Of a stretch of DNA of 64,000 nt, positions 1 to 9,100 are shown piece after piece. The stretch is from Paraburkholderia sacchari (GTDB lineage: Bacteria; Pseudomonadota; Gammaproteobacteria; Burkholderiales; Burkholderiaceae). Position 1 is the first letter of the stretch. The number at the start of each line of letters is the position of its first letter. The DNA lies in the NCBI RefSeq assembly GCF_000785435.2, contig NZ_JTDB02000011.1, forward strand, positions 1 to 64,000. The letters run 5' to 3'. Under the pieces are notes generated by a model that saw only the letters and a program-made list of their open reading frames with translations, was not told the origin of the DNA and ran no database searches. The translations under genes were made by a program, and so were the position numbers.

Positions 1-225
1 GGCGCCAAAGCCAGATTCAAAACCTGTCCGGCGGACTGCCAGGGCTCGCTGAATGGACACAAACGCCCTGCTGCTTCAGACGCTATCCTTCAACACGGAA
101 AGGAGATAAAACCCGGGAAAGACAGAAGCAAACCTCATTAAAACCGGACATTTCTATTGAGCCGGGAGTCGGACATCTGTATCTGGCCGGGACATTTTGT
201 GTAAGAGCAAAGTAGTAGTGTCGTA
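1..225. mobile_element. End of an insertion sequence (IS21-like terminal repeats) cutting tssM
   Basis: The block carries three copies of GGACAT (146-151, 171-176, 190-195), two of them preceded by CCG or TCG, in a short AT-richer stretch. Closely spaced short repeats of this kind are typical of the multiple transposase-binding repeats at IS21-family ends. The tssM reading frame stops resembling TssM at about 225-235 and runs into this block. The body of the element would lie left of the window, so neither a transposase nor the second end can be seen. The exact boundary and the family assignment are inference. Confidence 0.35.
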
Positions 226-964
226 CTTGGGCAGCCGTGTCGATCAGCACCGCATCGTTGGTGAGCCACCAGTCGACGTTGGCAGTTGGCTTCTGCGCGG
301 CGCCTGCGGCACGCTGCATCTGTTCGGCAACCGGGAACGCGAGACCCGCGTTCAGCAGGGCGCTTGTCTTGCCCGAAGACTTCGAGCCGAGCGCGATATA
401 CCACGGCAATTCGTACAGGTAGCGTTTGCCCTGGAAAAGACGTCCGATCCCGCGCGCACCGGTTCGCATCGCCTTCAGGCGGGCGAGGGCGTCTGCCACG
501 ATGCCGCCGACCTCTTTCAGCTGTGCTGCGGCAGGCGACGGTTCCTTCTTGCCACCGAACGTCAGCATCCGGTCGACCAGCGAACGGTTGCTCTTCATCT
601 CCTGCCAGAGGCGGAAGAGCCAGTACACGGCGAAAATGAACAGCACGACCGCGATGGCGATGATGCGTGCCGACTCCGGCGCGAAGGGCTGGGCCTTGCC
701 AAACGTGAGCAGCGGCGTCGCGTACCAGATCAGCAGGCACAGCAACGCCACGACGACCGGGCTGGTTGACCAGCGGACCAGCCAGAGCAGGACGCCCGCG
801 AGCAGCAGCGCGATGACGAGCACACGCATGCCTGCGCCTGCGAGCGGCTTCAGGCCGCCGAATGCGACAAAGGGTCCGACAAACCAGATCACCAGCGCGA
901 CAACAATCAGCGCGAGAAAGGCGAGGAATTGGCGCGAGACCAGAAACGACAGGAATTTTTTCAT
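226..964 (-). pseudogene. tssM: Type VI secretion membrane protein TssM (IcmF), 5' part only
   Basis: This is the N-terminal part of the inner-membrane T6SS component TssM, which with TssL and TssJ forms the trans-envelope complex. About 245 codons remain of a family normally 1100-1300 residues long. Visible are three hydrophobic membrane segments (about residues 10-35, 45-65, 70-120), a Walker A motif GSKSSGKTS near residue 192, and the start of the Walker B region (DWWLTNDAVLIDTA). After LIDTA the frame enters insertion-sequence DNA. The ATG at 964 lies 30 bases after tssL, in the usual tssK-tssL-tssM order. The gene cannot make a working TssM. Confidence 0.85.
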
Positions 965-994
965 GCCTGGATGCAGACTGCTTTCATGGTTCCG

Positions 995-2326
995 TTATTC
1001 CGCGACCGTGATTTCGACACGTCGGTTCTGTGCACGACCCTGGGGCGTGCTGTTGTCAGCCACCGGGTCGGCGTCGCCCTTGCCAATGGCCTCCAGGCGG
1101 CTTGCCGGCACACCTGCGGCCTGCAACATCTGCATGACCTGCGTGGCGCGCTCTTCGGACAATGCGTCATTCGATGCAAACTGGCGGCTTCGGATCGGCA
1201 CGTTGTCGGTATAGCCGAGCACCGAAACCTTGCCGGGTACCCTGGCAATCTCGGCAGCAATCTTCGCGATGAGCGGGCCCATCGTCGCCTTGACGGAAAC
1301 ACCCCCGGGCGGGAACATCGAATCGCCGCGGAACGTCACCGAACTGTGATGCGTGTCTTCGTCAACACTGACCGGGCCCGCGGCAATTTCGTCCTTGAGC
1401 AGCGTCTTCAGATGAAGGACCGGTGGCGCCGGTGGCGGCGTCATGTGTCCAATGTCGGCAATCTGCTTCTGGACCTCAGCGCTGCGACCCAGCAGTTCAT
1501 ACTTGAACCAGCCGAAGCAGCCAAGCAGGATGATCGAAAGCAGGGCTACCGTGATCCACACCGGGAAGTCGTAGAACGACGCTCGTCGACCCTTGACGTC
1601 GGACTGCCAGTGCGGCGAAAGGGCGACGGGCACGATGCCGCGCCTCGCCATGATTTCGTTGTAGATGCGCTGACGCACCGCTTCGTGCTTGCGGTGGCCG
1701 CCCGCTTCAAAACGGTAGCGGCCTTCGAAGCCCAGGCTCAGGATGCGGTAGATCACTTCGAGCAGGTCAAGATGCTCCTGCGGATCGGACATCAGCCGGC
1801 CGATGAGGAGGTAGACCTTGTCACCGCCCTGCCGGTCTTCGTGGAAGATCGTGGCCATCCCACGGGTCACCCATTCAACACCCGCGTCGTGGGTGTTCAT
1901 ACCCGAGGCTGCCACACCCGCATCCTTTCCACGCTGACTCAGCCCGGGCTGTACGGGCATCTTGCTGTTCTTGCCCCAGGTGGTCTGCATGGCCGCCTCG
2001 TCGATGGCGGTACACAGGCAGTAGCGGGCGCCGAGCATGTGGTCCCGCCGGATGCTGGTCTGCTCGCACAGCTTCTGGAAGGCACGCACTTCCTGCTCCA
2101 GCAGGTCGCGCAGTTGCTCAACCCGCTCATGATCGAGATGCTCCGGCATGTCAGCCAGCGCCCGCAGCAGGGGGCGCGCGGCCTCAAGCAACGGATTGTC
2201 CGCGGCCTTGATGGCCGCAAGACGTGTCGTGAGAGACTCGCCGGGCGGCAATTCGCGGCGGGGCGTTGCCTGGATTTCGTTGACGTCCGGGACTTGCCCC
2301 ACCGGATCTATCGTTGCCTGTGGCAT
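995..2326 (-). CDS. tssL: TssL (DotU/IcmH) with C-terminal OmpA-like peptidoglycan-binding domain
   Basis: This inner-membrane T6SS protein of 443 residues belongs to the extended TssL class. The DotU domain covers about residues 40-235 (NPLLEAARPLLRAL, then ARYCLCTAIDEAA, then HEDRQGGDKVYLLIGRL). One transmembrane helix follows near 255-278. A periplasmic OmpA domain occupies about 330-443, with the typical YTDNVPIRSRQFASNDALSEERA core and NRRVEI ending. The frame is intact and starts at ATG 2326. Its partners on both sides are truncated, so it is probably functionless here although not itself broken. Confidence 0.9.
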   Translation of the reverse strand: MPQATIDPVGQVPDVNEIQATPRRELPPGESLTTRLAAIKAADNPLLEAARPLLRALADMPEHLDHERVEQLRDLLEQEVRAFQKLCEQTSIRRDHMLGARYCLCTAIDEAAMQTTWGKNSKMPVQPGLSQRGKDAGVAASGMNTHDAGVEWVTRGMATIFHEDRQGGDKVYLLIGRLMSDPQEHLDLLEVIYRILSLGFEGRYRFEAGGHRKHEAVRQRIYNEIMARRGIVPVALSPHWQSDVKGRRASFYDFPVWITVALLSIILLGCFGWFKYELLGRSAEVQKQIADIGHMTPPPAPPVLHLKTLLKDEIAAGPVSVDEDTHHSSVTFRGDSMFPPGGVSVKATMGPLIAKIAAEIARVPGKVSVLGYTDNVPIRSRQFASNDALSEERATQVMQMLQAAGVPASRLEAIGKGDADPVADNSTPQGRAQNRRVEITVAE

Positions 2327-2405
2327 TCCTGCATTTCCTTGTCTGCTTTTCAGGTCGGGCCGGGCACGCTGTTGCCCTTTGTGGTGCCCTTTGTCATGCC
2401 CGTCG

Positions 2406-3420
2406 TTACCCGCGAATGCCCCACAATTCGAGCTTCAGCGAAGGGAATTCCCCCGCAATGTGCAGCGCCAGACCGCCACGGCGTTCGACGTCTTCCCAGA
2501 GCTGACCGGCGCGTGAGAGTTCGTAGTAGATGTAGCCCGCATTGAACGGGATCTGCCGCGGTGGCACCGGCAATGCCTGCAGCGTGATACCTGGCAGGTG
2601 ACCCCGCACGAGATCAGGCAGGCGTTCGGAGGGACCGACCTTGGCCTGTGCAGCGAACTGCTGCTGCAGCGTATCGGGCGGCATCGCGGCGCTGACCGCG
2701 AGCACGACCGAGGTGAACCCATGCATTTCCGCCGGATCCACCACGGCATTGCGCATGCCGTAGCCGGCATCCGTCAGTTCGATGCTCTGCGCGCTGCGAA
2801 CGAGTACGGCGTTGAGCAGCTGGTGGGTGTCATCGACGACCGGCTTCAGACACAGGTGCGGTGCCGTGTGCTGGTATGCCGGATGCGAATCGAGAGGCCG
2901 GCGCGTCGTGGTGCGGACATAAGTTGACAGCTCGCCCGCCATGCTGATGAGCAGGGCATAGAGGTCCGCGGGCGACGTGGTCGGCACGCGCCGCAGATGC
3001 TGTAACAGCGGTTCGTAGCGGTTGAGTGTTTGCAGCAGCAGGTAGTCCGACACCTCGGCCGCGGTGCCGGCCTTGCCGTCTGCACCGGTCAGACGCTGCG
3101 CGAGCGCCGTGGCACGCAGACGGGTGAGGTCATGGATTTTCGCAAGCCAGCTCTCGAGCAGGCTGCTTGCGCCGTAGGCTGAGACAGGCGGCACGAGGGT
3201 GTCGTCGAGCACAATGCTGCCGTCGGCGCGGATGGTCTTGACACGCGTGAGCGCAAGACCGATCCATGCATCGGTCATTTCCTTTTCGGGCACGAGACGC
3301 AGCCGCAGGTTGGACAGCTGGATTTTCTGTGAGCCCTGGCCGACCGAGTTGGTGTCGCGCAGGTCCGTGTTGAACACCGCGTAACGGGCGAGCGAACCCG
3401 CGTATCCGTCCCGACACTTC
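2406..3420 (-). pseudogene. tssK: Type VI baseplate protein TssK, 5' truncated
   Basis: TssK links the T6SS baseplate to the membrane complex. From about 3410 leftwards the product is clearly TssK (ARYAVFNTDLRDTNS, then LSNLRLRLVPEKEMTDAWI, ending ELWGIRG). The family is about 445 residues, and roughly the first 130-140 are missing. Upstream of 3410 the open frame continues as about 30 residues without resemblance to TssK. On the opposite strand the DNA there encodes the C-terminus of a TssM, so a rearrangement joint lies at about 3400-3420. It sits 79 bases upstream of tssL. No credible start codon remains. Confidence 0.8.
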
Positions 3421-3706
3421 GACGATCTCAACCGATGGTCCCTGGGCCTTGATGCGCCTGCTGGCAAAGGGGCACGTCGTGGAGACGGCCACACCGGGAA
3501 AGACACGCGTGGCCTTCGATTTTGACGGGCGCAAGGCCGTGCTCGATATCGACAGCACCGGTAGCGTTGCCAACCCGCTCACCAGCGATGTCCTGAGAAC
3601 GTTCCGCTGCCCAAGCTCGATGCCGGTATTTGGTCTCGCCGACAGCGGACCGCCGCCGGGCCTGCCTGCCGCGGGGCTTCCCATGGCGCCAGCCAGCCCG
3701 CATTGA
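3401..3706 (+). pseudogene. tssM: C-terminal scrap of a TssM (IcmF) protein on the opposite strand
   Basis: The plus-strand frame reads GPWALMRLLAKGHVVE, then VAFDFDGRKAVLDIDSTG, then NPLTSDVLRTFRCP. This is the conserved end of TssM (GPWAL.RLL ... NP....LR.FRCP). It ends at TGA 3706 after a Pro/Gly-rich tail. It opens straight out of the tssK joint with no start codon, so it is a fragment. It points away from the minus-strand tssK-tssL-tssM set, so it comes either from an inverted part of the same locus or from a second T6SS cluster. The following tssL-like gene begins 26 bases later. Confidence 0.7.
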
Positions 3707-3732
3707 TCGAGCCCATCTCCGGATACGATCCC

Positions 3733-4464
3733 ATGAGCGCGACAACCGCCTCGCCAGAACCGCGATATGACGCCGATCCTGTGGTGTCGTATCGCGCACG
3801 CGTGCGCGCGGCCGAAGGCGCAGCCAATCCCCTGCTCGAAGCCGCGCGCCCGCTGCTGGATGCACTTGCGAATACGCCCGCCGAACTCCATCCGGCCGGT
3901 GTTGCCCGGTATCGGCTGTGGCTGGTACAGCACCTCCGGATGTTCGGGAAAGTCTGCGGTGAACTCAGGCTGCCTGCGGAACACATCGAAAAGGCACGAT
4001 ACTGCCTGTGCTCCGCACTGGACGAAGCGGCAGAGCTGACCGACTGGGGCAATGGCTCAAAGCCTGGCATGGACTGGCGTGCTACGGGACTTGCCACCAC
4101 ATTCGGCCATGACCGGCAAGGTGGCGACCGCGTCTACGCCATCGCCACGGATGCCATGCACAATCAGCGTGAAAATCGCTGCCTCATTGAAGTCATCCAG
4201 CACATCCTCGACCGGGGATTCAGGGGCCGCTATCTCCTGACCTTGGGATACGCACGCAAGACATTGCTTCGGCACCGCGATCACATCTGGATGCTCGGCG
4301 GCGAAATGATTCGAAGCCGCCATGAAGATCCCGATCGCCTTGCCCTCCCGGTGGAAACCCTCCTGGACGAACTCATCGAAGAAGATGGCGGACCCCTCAT
4401 TTGGCCAGCTATCTCCGAGTCCGAACAGGATTCTGAGGTTGCCCGCGAATTTCGTATCCGCTAA
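3733..4464 (+). CDS. Short TssL/DotU-like protein without a membrane anchor
   Basis: The product is 243 residues from ATG 3733; an earlier in-frame TTG at 3703 overlaps the tssM scrap and is less likely. It has the DotU core: NPLLEAARPLLDALA, ARYCLCSALDEAAELTDWG, FGHDRQGGDRVYAIATDAM and LIEVIQHILDRGFRGRY. No hydrophobic C-terminal helix or OmpA domain follows, and the end is acidic (ELIEEDGG). It resembles the full-length tssL at 995-2326 but is clearly a different gene. TAA at 4462-4464 is followed directly by the IS3 end at 4466, so whether the stop is native or created by the insertion is unclear. Confidence 0.7.
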   Translation: MSATTASPEPRYDADPVVSYRARVRAAEGAANPLLEAARPLLDALANTPAELHPAGVARYRLWLVQHLRMFGKVCGELRLPAEHIEKARYCLCSALDEAAELTDWGNGSKPGMDWRATGLATTFGHDRQGGDRVYAIATDAMHNQRENRCLIEVIQHILDRGFRGRYLLTLGYARKTLLRHRDHIWMLGGEMIRSRHEDPDRLALPVETLLDELIEEDGGPLIWPAISESEQDSEVAREFRIR

Positions 4465-4833
4465 CTGAGCGTTCGTTATGCCGCCTGCTGTCGCTGTGCA
4501 GCGTACCAACTTCTCTCGAACTGCATAGGACTGACGTAGTTCAACGTCGAGTGCAGACGCCCATGATTGTAGAAGCTCAACCAATCAATCACCTCGTCCA
4601 TCGCCTCGCGACGCGTCGCAAAGCGCCGGCCGTGAGGTTGCCCGCGAATTTCGTATCCGCTAACTGAGCGTTCGTTATGCCGCCTGCTGTCGCTGTGCAG
4701 CGTACCAACTTCTCTCGAACTGCATAGGACTGACGTAGTTCAACGTCGAGTGCAGACGCCCATGATTGTAGAAGCTCAACCAATCAATCACCTCGTCCAT
4801 CGCCTCGCGACGCGTCGCAAAGCGCCGGCCGTG
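4435..4833. repeat. 199-bp tandem duplication spanning the tssL-like 3' end and the IS end
   Basis: The sequence starting GAGGTTGCCCGCGAATTTCG at 4435 recurs at 4634 and both copies run to the same GCGCCGGCCGTGA, giving a period of 199 bases. Each copy holds the last 10 codons of the tssL-like gene, the IS terminal TGAGCGTTCG and the last ~55 codons of the transposase. Only the second copy continues into the whole element. Confidence 0.95.
4466..4633 (-). pseudogene. Duplicated 3' end of orfB inside the tandem repeat
   Basis: The last ~50 codons of the transposase are repeated here in the first copy of the 199-bp duplication. They have no start and no upstream catalytic residues. This is a by-product of the duplication. 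Confidence 0.85.
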
Positions 4834-5565
4834 AATGCGCGCTTGCTTGAGCGATCCCCACAGGCTCTCGGTGGGCGAATTGTCCCAGCAATTGGCCTTG
4901 CGGCTCATCGAACAACGCATGCCGTAGCCCTTGAGCAGGGTCTGGAATTCATCGCTGCAATATTGGCTCCCACGGTCGCTGTGCAGGATCAGGCCGACCT
5001 CGGGGCGACGGCGGAACCACGCCATACGCAACGCGTCAGAAACCAGCTCGGTGCGCATGTGCGGCTTGAGCGACCAGCCCACGACCTGACGGCTGAACAG
5101 GTCCAGGATGACGGTGAGGTACAACCAGCCCTCGTCGGTCCAGAGGTACGTGATGTCTGTCGTCCAGACCAGATCAGGCCTGGCCGGCGAGAACTCACGC
5201 TGCAGCAGGTTCGGCGCGACCGGCAGATTGTGTCTGCTATCGGTCGTGGCCTTGAACCGGCGCTTGGTGCGCGCCTTGACGCCATGCAGTTTCATGAGCC
5301 GTTGAACCCGGTCCTTGCTCACGCGGATGCCTTGAGCCAGCAGCTTTTTCCAGACGCGCGGCCAGCCGTATTCGCCTTTGGATTCGGCGTACACGGCACG
5401 GATGTGGACCAGCAGTGCGTCGTTGCTAATGCGTTGGCGCGGCCGCTCGGGATCGACATCAACAGCCTTGCGTCGGTGATAGCCACTGGGGCTGACGCCC
5501 AGCGCCTGGCAGGCTACGGAAACCGGCCATTGCCGGCTGTGTCGTTCGATCCACGCGTACTTCAC
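4675..5565 (-). CDS. IS3-family transposase OrfB (DDE integrase domain)
   Basis: This is the catalytic half of the transposase. The HTH_21 segment (SNDALLVHIRAVYAESKGEYGW) and the rve integrase core are intact, with DDE residues in WTTDITYLW, ILHSDRGSQYC and SPTESLWGSLK, and an ending SPMQFERSWYAAQRQQAA. It starts at GTG 5565 if translated alone, but is normally made as a fusion with OrfA by frameshifting at 5594-5598. It appears undamaged, so the element may still be mobile. Confidence 0.9.
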   Translation of the reverse strand: MKYAWIERHSRQWPVSVACQALGVSPSGYHRRKAVDVDPERPRQRISNDALLVHIRAVYAESKGEYGWPRVWKKLLAQGIRVSKDRVQRLMKLHGVKARTKRRFKATTDSRHNLPVAPNLLQREFSPARPDLVWTTDITYLWTDEGWLYLTVILDLFSRQVVGWSLKPHMRTELVSDALRMAWFRRRPEVGLILHSDRGSQYCSDEFQTLLKGYGMRCSMSRKANCWDNSPTESLWGSLKQARIHGRRFATRREAMDEVIDWLSFYNHGRLHSTLNYVSPMQFERSWYAAQRQQAA

Positions 5566-5852
5566 ACCGACCCCTTCGCGAAGTACGCCGTCGCTTTTCC
5601 CAGGATATCGCGCTCCATCTTCACGCGGGCCAACTCGGCGCGCAGCCGGGCAATTTCCATCTGCTCGGCCGACACCTGTTTGCCCGCCCCATTGAGCTTG
5701 CCCGCATCGTCGGCCTTGATCCATGCATTCAGCGTCTGCGTACTGATGCCCAGAATCTTCGCCGTCGCCGCCTGGCTCTGGCCATTACGCACCATGCGCA
5801 CCGCTTCAATCTTGAATTCCAATGTGTACCGCGCTCTCGGGTTGCCCATCAT
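5562..5852 (-). CDS. IS3-family transposase OrfA (helix-turn-helix subunit)
   Basis: The 96-residue product has the OrfA pattern: YTLEFKIEAVRMV, then a helix-turn-helix (SQAATAKILGISTQTLNAWI), then a leucine-zipper-like helix (EIARLRAELARVKMERDILGKA). It should bind the IS ends. The start is the ATG at 5852, behind a strong AGGAGGAAGGA. Its stop (5562-5564) overlaps the orfB GTG. A slippery A4G lies at 5594-5598, where a -1 shift would give the OrfAB transposase. Confidence 0.9.
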   Translation of the reverse strand: MMGNPRARYTLEFKIEAVRMVRNGQSQAATAKILGISTQTLNAWIKADDAGKLNGAGKQVSAEQMEIARLRAELARVKMERDILGKATAYFAKGSV

Positions 5853-5886
5853 TCCTTCCTCCTTCACTGAGTTTTACACACTCTCA

Positions 5887-6175
5887 GCAAGGGATACGTT
5901 TTTCGAGGGCAAGGTCTTTCCTTCGATGCAACATGTCGCAAGCTCTATAAGTATCGGGATCGAGCTTCACCCGGCTAGCCGCGCACAATAATTCACCCAT
6001 AGATTCCGCCGACGATCCATATTTATTAGTTATCGAAATAATTTGGATGTGGATTTACATTGAATTCCGATTATAAAATGCGGTCGGCTTGATTGACTGG
6101 CGCAGCGCCAATTCGAGAATGCTTCACGGGAACCACCCGCATTGAGCCGACGGTTCCCGCGAGTTGTCTAGCACC
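5887..6175. other. AT-rich intergenic stretch between IS3 and gdhB
   Basis: I see no coding frame with family resemblance. The part 5990-6085 is markedly AT-richer than the surroundings. At 6127-6159 the 8-bp arms CGGGAACC and GGTTCCCG can form a hairpin just past the gdhB stop, but no T-run follows on the minus strand. It is at best a weak terminator. Confidence 0.4.
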
Positions 6176-9100
6176 TCAAGATCGCTCCAGCGCCGCCATC
6201 GCGCGCACGATTACCAGCAGCACGGCAAGGCTCACGCCGCTCGTCGCACGCAACTCCGTGAGCAGGTGTCCGTAACGTTCGAGCGCGGCCTCGTGCTGTT
6301 CGCACCAGGCATCCACGAGGGCTTGCGCATCGGCGCTGTCTGGCGCGGCGGCAAGCGCGTTCGTGGTGAGCGCGCGCTTGAGGCGCGCCACCTCCGCAAG
6401 CGCGGCTGCACGCGCCATCGTGTCCCAGTGCGTGGGCGTAGGCAGTGCCGCCGCGCGTTCTCCGATCCAGCCGTAGTTCAGGCGCATGTCCAGCGCGAAA
6501 TACGCTGCCGCCACGTGCTCGAGCGGCCGGTCGCACGCCGCCGCCACATCGGCGATATCGAGCAGCGCGATGGAAATTTCACCGCTGGCCACACGCACCG
6601 CCAACGCGCTTTCCACGCCCGCGTTCACGAGCGCCGCCTGGCGCGCCGACAACGCTTCGAGATCGCCAGCGGGCAACAGCGCCGGCAATTGCGGCGCGAG
6701 CCGCTGCGCCGCGTCGCGGCAACGCGCGAGCAACGCGCCTTCGCTGTCCACCGCGCCCGCCTGCAGATGCCGCAGGAACCAGAGCGCAGCGCGTTCGAGC
6801 AGCCGCGCAACGTCGACGAACATGCGTGCCTGCACGTCGTCGGGCACGCGATTGTCGAGCGCGTCGATGTCTCGCCACACATCGTTCAGGTCGAACACGT
6901 CGCGCGCCATAATGCATGCGCGCACGATGTCGCCGGGCTGGACGTCGGTTTCTTCCATCAGGCGATGCACGAACGCGCAGCCCACGCGGTTCACGAGTGC
7001 GTTCGTCAGATGGGTCGCGAGAATCTCCCGGCGCAGCGGATGGCGCTGCATCGGTTCGCTGTAGCGCTGCTGCAGCGGCTTCGGAAAATAATCGATCAGT
7101 AAGTTGGCAACGAGCGGATCTTCCGGCACGTTCGACTCGAGCAGCGCGTCGTAGAGCCACATTTTGCTGTAGGCGAGCAGCACGGCGCGCTCGGGCGACG
7201 TGAGGCCGAGCTTCGCGGCCTGGCGTTCCGCGATTTCATCGTCGGTCGGCAGGAACTCGATGGCGCGGTTCAGGCGGCCAGCGCGTTCGAGCCAGCGCAT
7301 GAGCCGCGTTTCCGCGTCGAGTAGTTCCGCGCTGTAGCGCCCGGCAATCGAGAGCGCCTGGGTCTGGTAGTAGTTGTCGCTGAGCACGAGCAACCCTACC
7401 TCATCAGTCATGTCGGCGAGCAGCGTATTGCGCTGCTTCATGGTCATCTCGCCATCGGCCACCACGAGGCCGAGCAGGATCTTGATGTTGACTTCGTGGT
7501 CCGAACAGTCGACGCCCGCTGAATTGTCAATGGCGTCGGTATTGATGCGCCCGCCGCGCTGGGCGAATTCGATGCGGCCGAACTGCGTGACGCCCAGGTT
7601 GCCACCCTCGCCCACTACCTTGCAGCGCAGTTCCGCGCCGTTCACGCGCACTGCGTCGTTCGCCTTGTCGCCTACCTGGGCGTGTGTCTCGCGTGCGGCC
7701 TTCACATAGGTGCCAATGCCGCCGTTGTAGAGCAGATCGACCGGCGCAAGCAATATCGCGCGAATCAATTCGGTTGGCGGAAGCGAGGCCGCTTCGATGC
7801 CAAGCGCGCTTTGCACGGCGGACGACAGCGGAATGGTCTTCACGGTGCGCGCGAACACGCCGCCGCCCGCCGAAATGGCTGCGGGATCGTAGTCGGCCCA
7901 GCTCGAGCGCTCGAGCGCGAAGAGCCGGCTGCGTTCCGCGAAGCTCGTTGCCGGATCGGGATTGGGGTCGAGAAAGATATGCCGATGATCGAACGCGGCA
8001 ACAAGCTTGATATGCGGCGAGAGCAGCATGCCGTTGCCGAACACGTCGCCAGACATGTCGCCGATACCGACCACGGTGAAGTCGGTCGACTGCGTATCCA
8101 CGCCCATCTCGCGGAAGTGCCGCTTGACCGATTCCCACGCGCCGCGCGCCGTGATCGCCATCTTCTTGTGGTCGTAGCCCACCGAGCCGCCCGAAGCAAA
8201 GGCGTCGTCGAGCCAGAAGCCGTATTCGTGCGAAATTGCGTTGGCGTAGTCGGAGAAGGTCGCGGTGCCCTTGTCCGCCGCGACCACCAGATACGGATCG
8301 TCGGGGTCGTGGCGCACCACGTCGGGCGGCGGTACGATCGCGTTGTTCACGAGGTTGTCGGTGAGATCGAGCAGGCCGCGCAGGAAGGTCTGATAGCACG
8401 CCACGCCTTCGCGCATCCACGCTTCGCGGTCGGTGAGCGGCGGCGGATTCTTCACCACGAAGCCGCCCTTCGAGCCCACCGGCACGATCACCACGTTCTT
8501 CACCATCTGCGCCTTCATGAGGCCGAGCACCTCGGTGCGGAAATCCTCGCGCCGGTCGGACCAGCGCAGGCCGCCGCGCGCAACCCGGCCGCCGCGCAGG
8601 TGCACGCCTTCCACACGCGGCGAGTAGACCCAGATCTCGAACATCGGCTTGGGCTCGGGCAGCCCGGGCACTTTTGCCGGATTGAACTTGAACGACAGTG
8701 ACGCAAGCGGCGCGCCGTCCGCATCGCGACGGTAATAGTTGGTGCGCTGCGTCGCGTTGATGACGCCCAGAAATTGCCTGAGTATGCGGTCTTCGTCGAG
8801 ATTGGGCACCTGGTCCAGCGCGCTTTCGATGGCTTTGAGCGCGCGCTCGGCGCGCGCTTCACGCGCTTCTCCCACATCGTCGACCACGGGATCGAAGCGG
8901 ATGACGAACAACTCGACGAGCTGGCGCGCGATGGCCGGGTTGCCAGTGAGCGCGCGCTCGATATAGGCGTCGCTGAACGTCGATCCCACCTGGCGCAGAT
9001 ACTTCGCATACGCGCGCAGAATGGTGACTTCGCGAGCGCTCAAATAGGCGCGCAGCACGAGGCGATTGAAGTCGTCGTTCTCGATGCGCGCGGTCCACAC

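Larger units (their letters stand above)
4665..5886 (-). mobile_element. IS3-family insertion sequence, about 1.22 kb
   Basis: The element has imperfect terminal inverted repeats: TGAGCGTTCGTTA at 4665 and TGAGAGTGTGTAA read from 5886 on the minus strand. It carries two overlapping minus-strand frames of the OrfA/OrfB type. No matching direct target repeat is seen (AAC before 4665, GCA after 5886). That fits later rearrangement, including the tandem duplication at the 4.4-4.8 kb end. Confidence 0.85.

Noticed and set aside
929..2545. 538-codon plus-strand frame opposite tssL
   Set aside because: Antisense shadow of tssL-OmpA; no ribosome site or motif.
4434..4465. Repeat flanking the IS3 element considered as its target-site duplication
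   Set aside because: IS3 elements make 3-4 bp duplications; this repeat is 199 bp and includes IS sequence, so it is a separate event.
6127..6159. 8-bp hairpin after gdhB as a strong terminator
   Set aside because: The loop is 17 bases and no T-run follows on the minus strand; kept only as a note.
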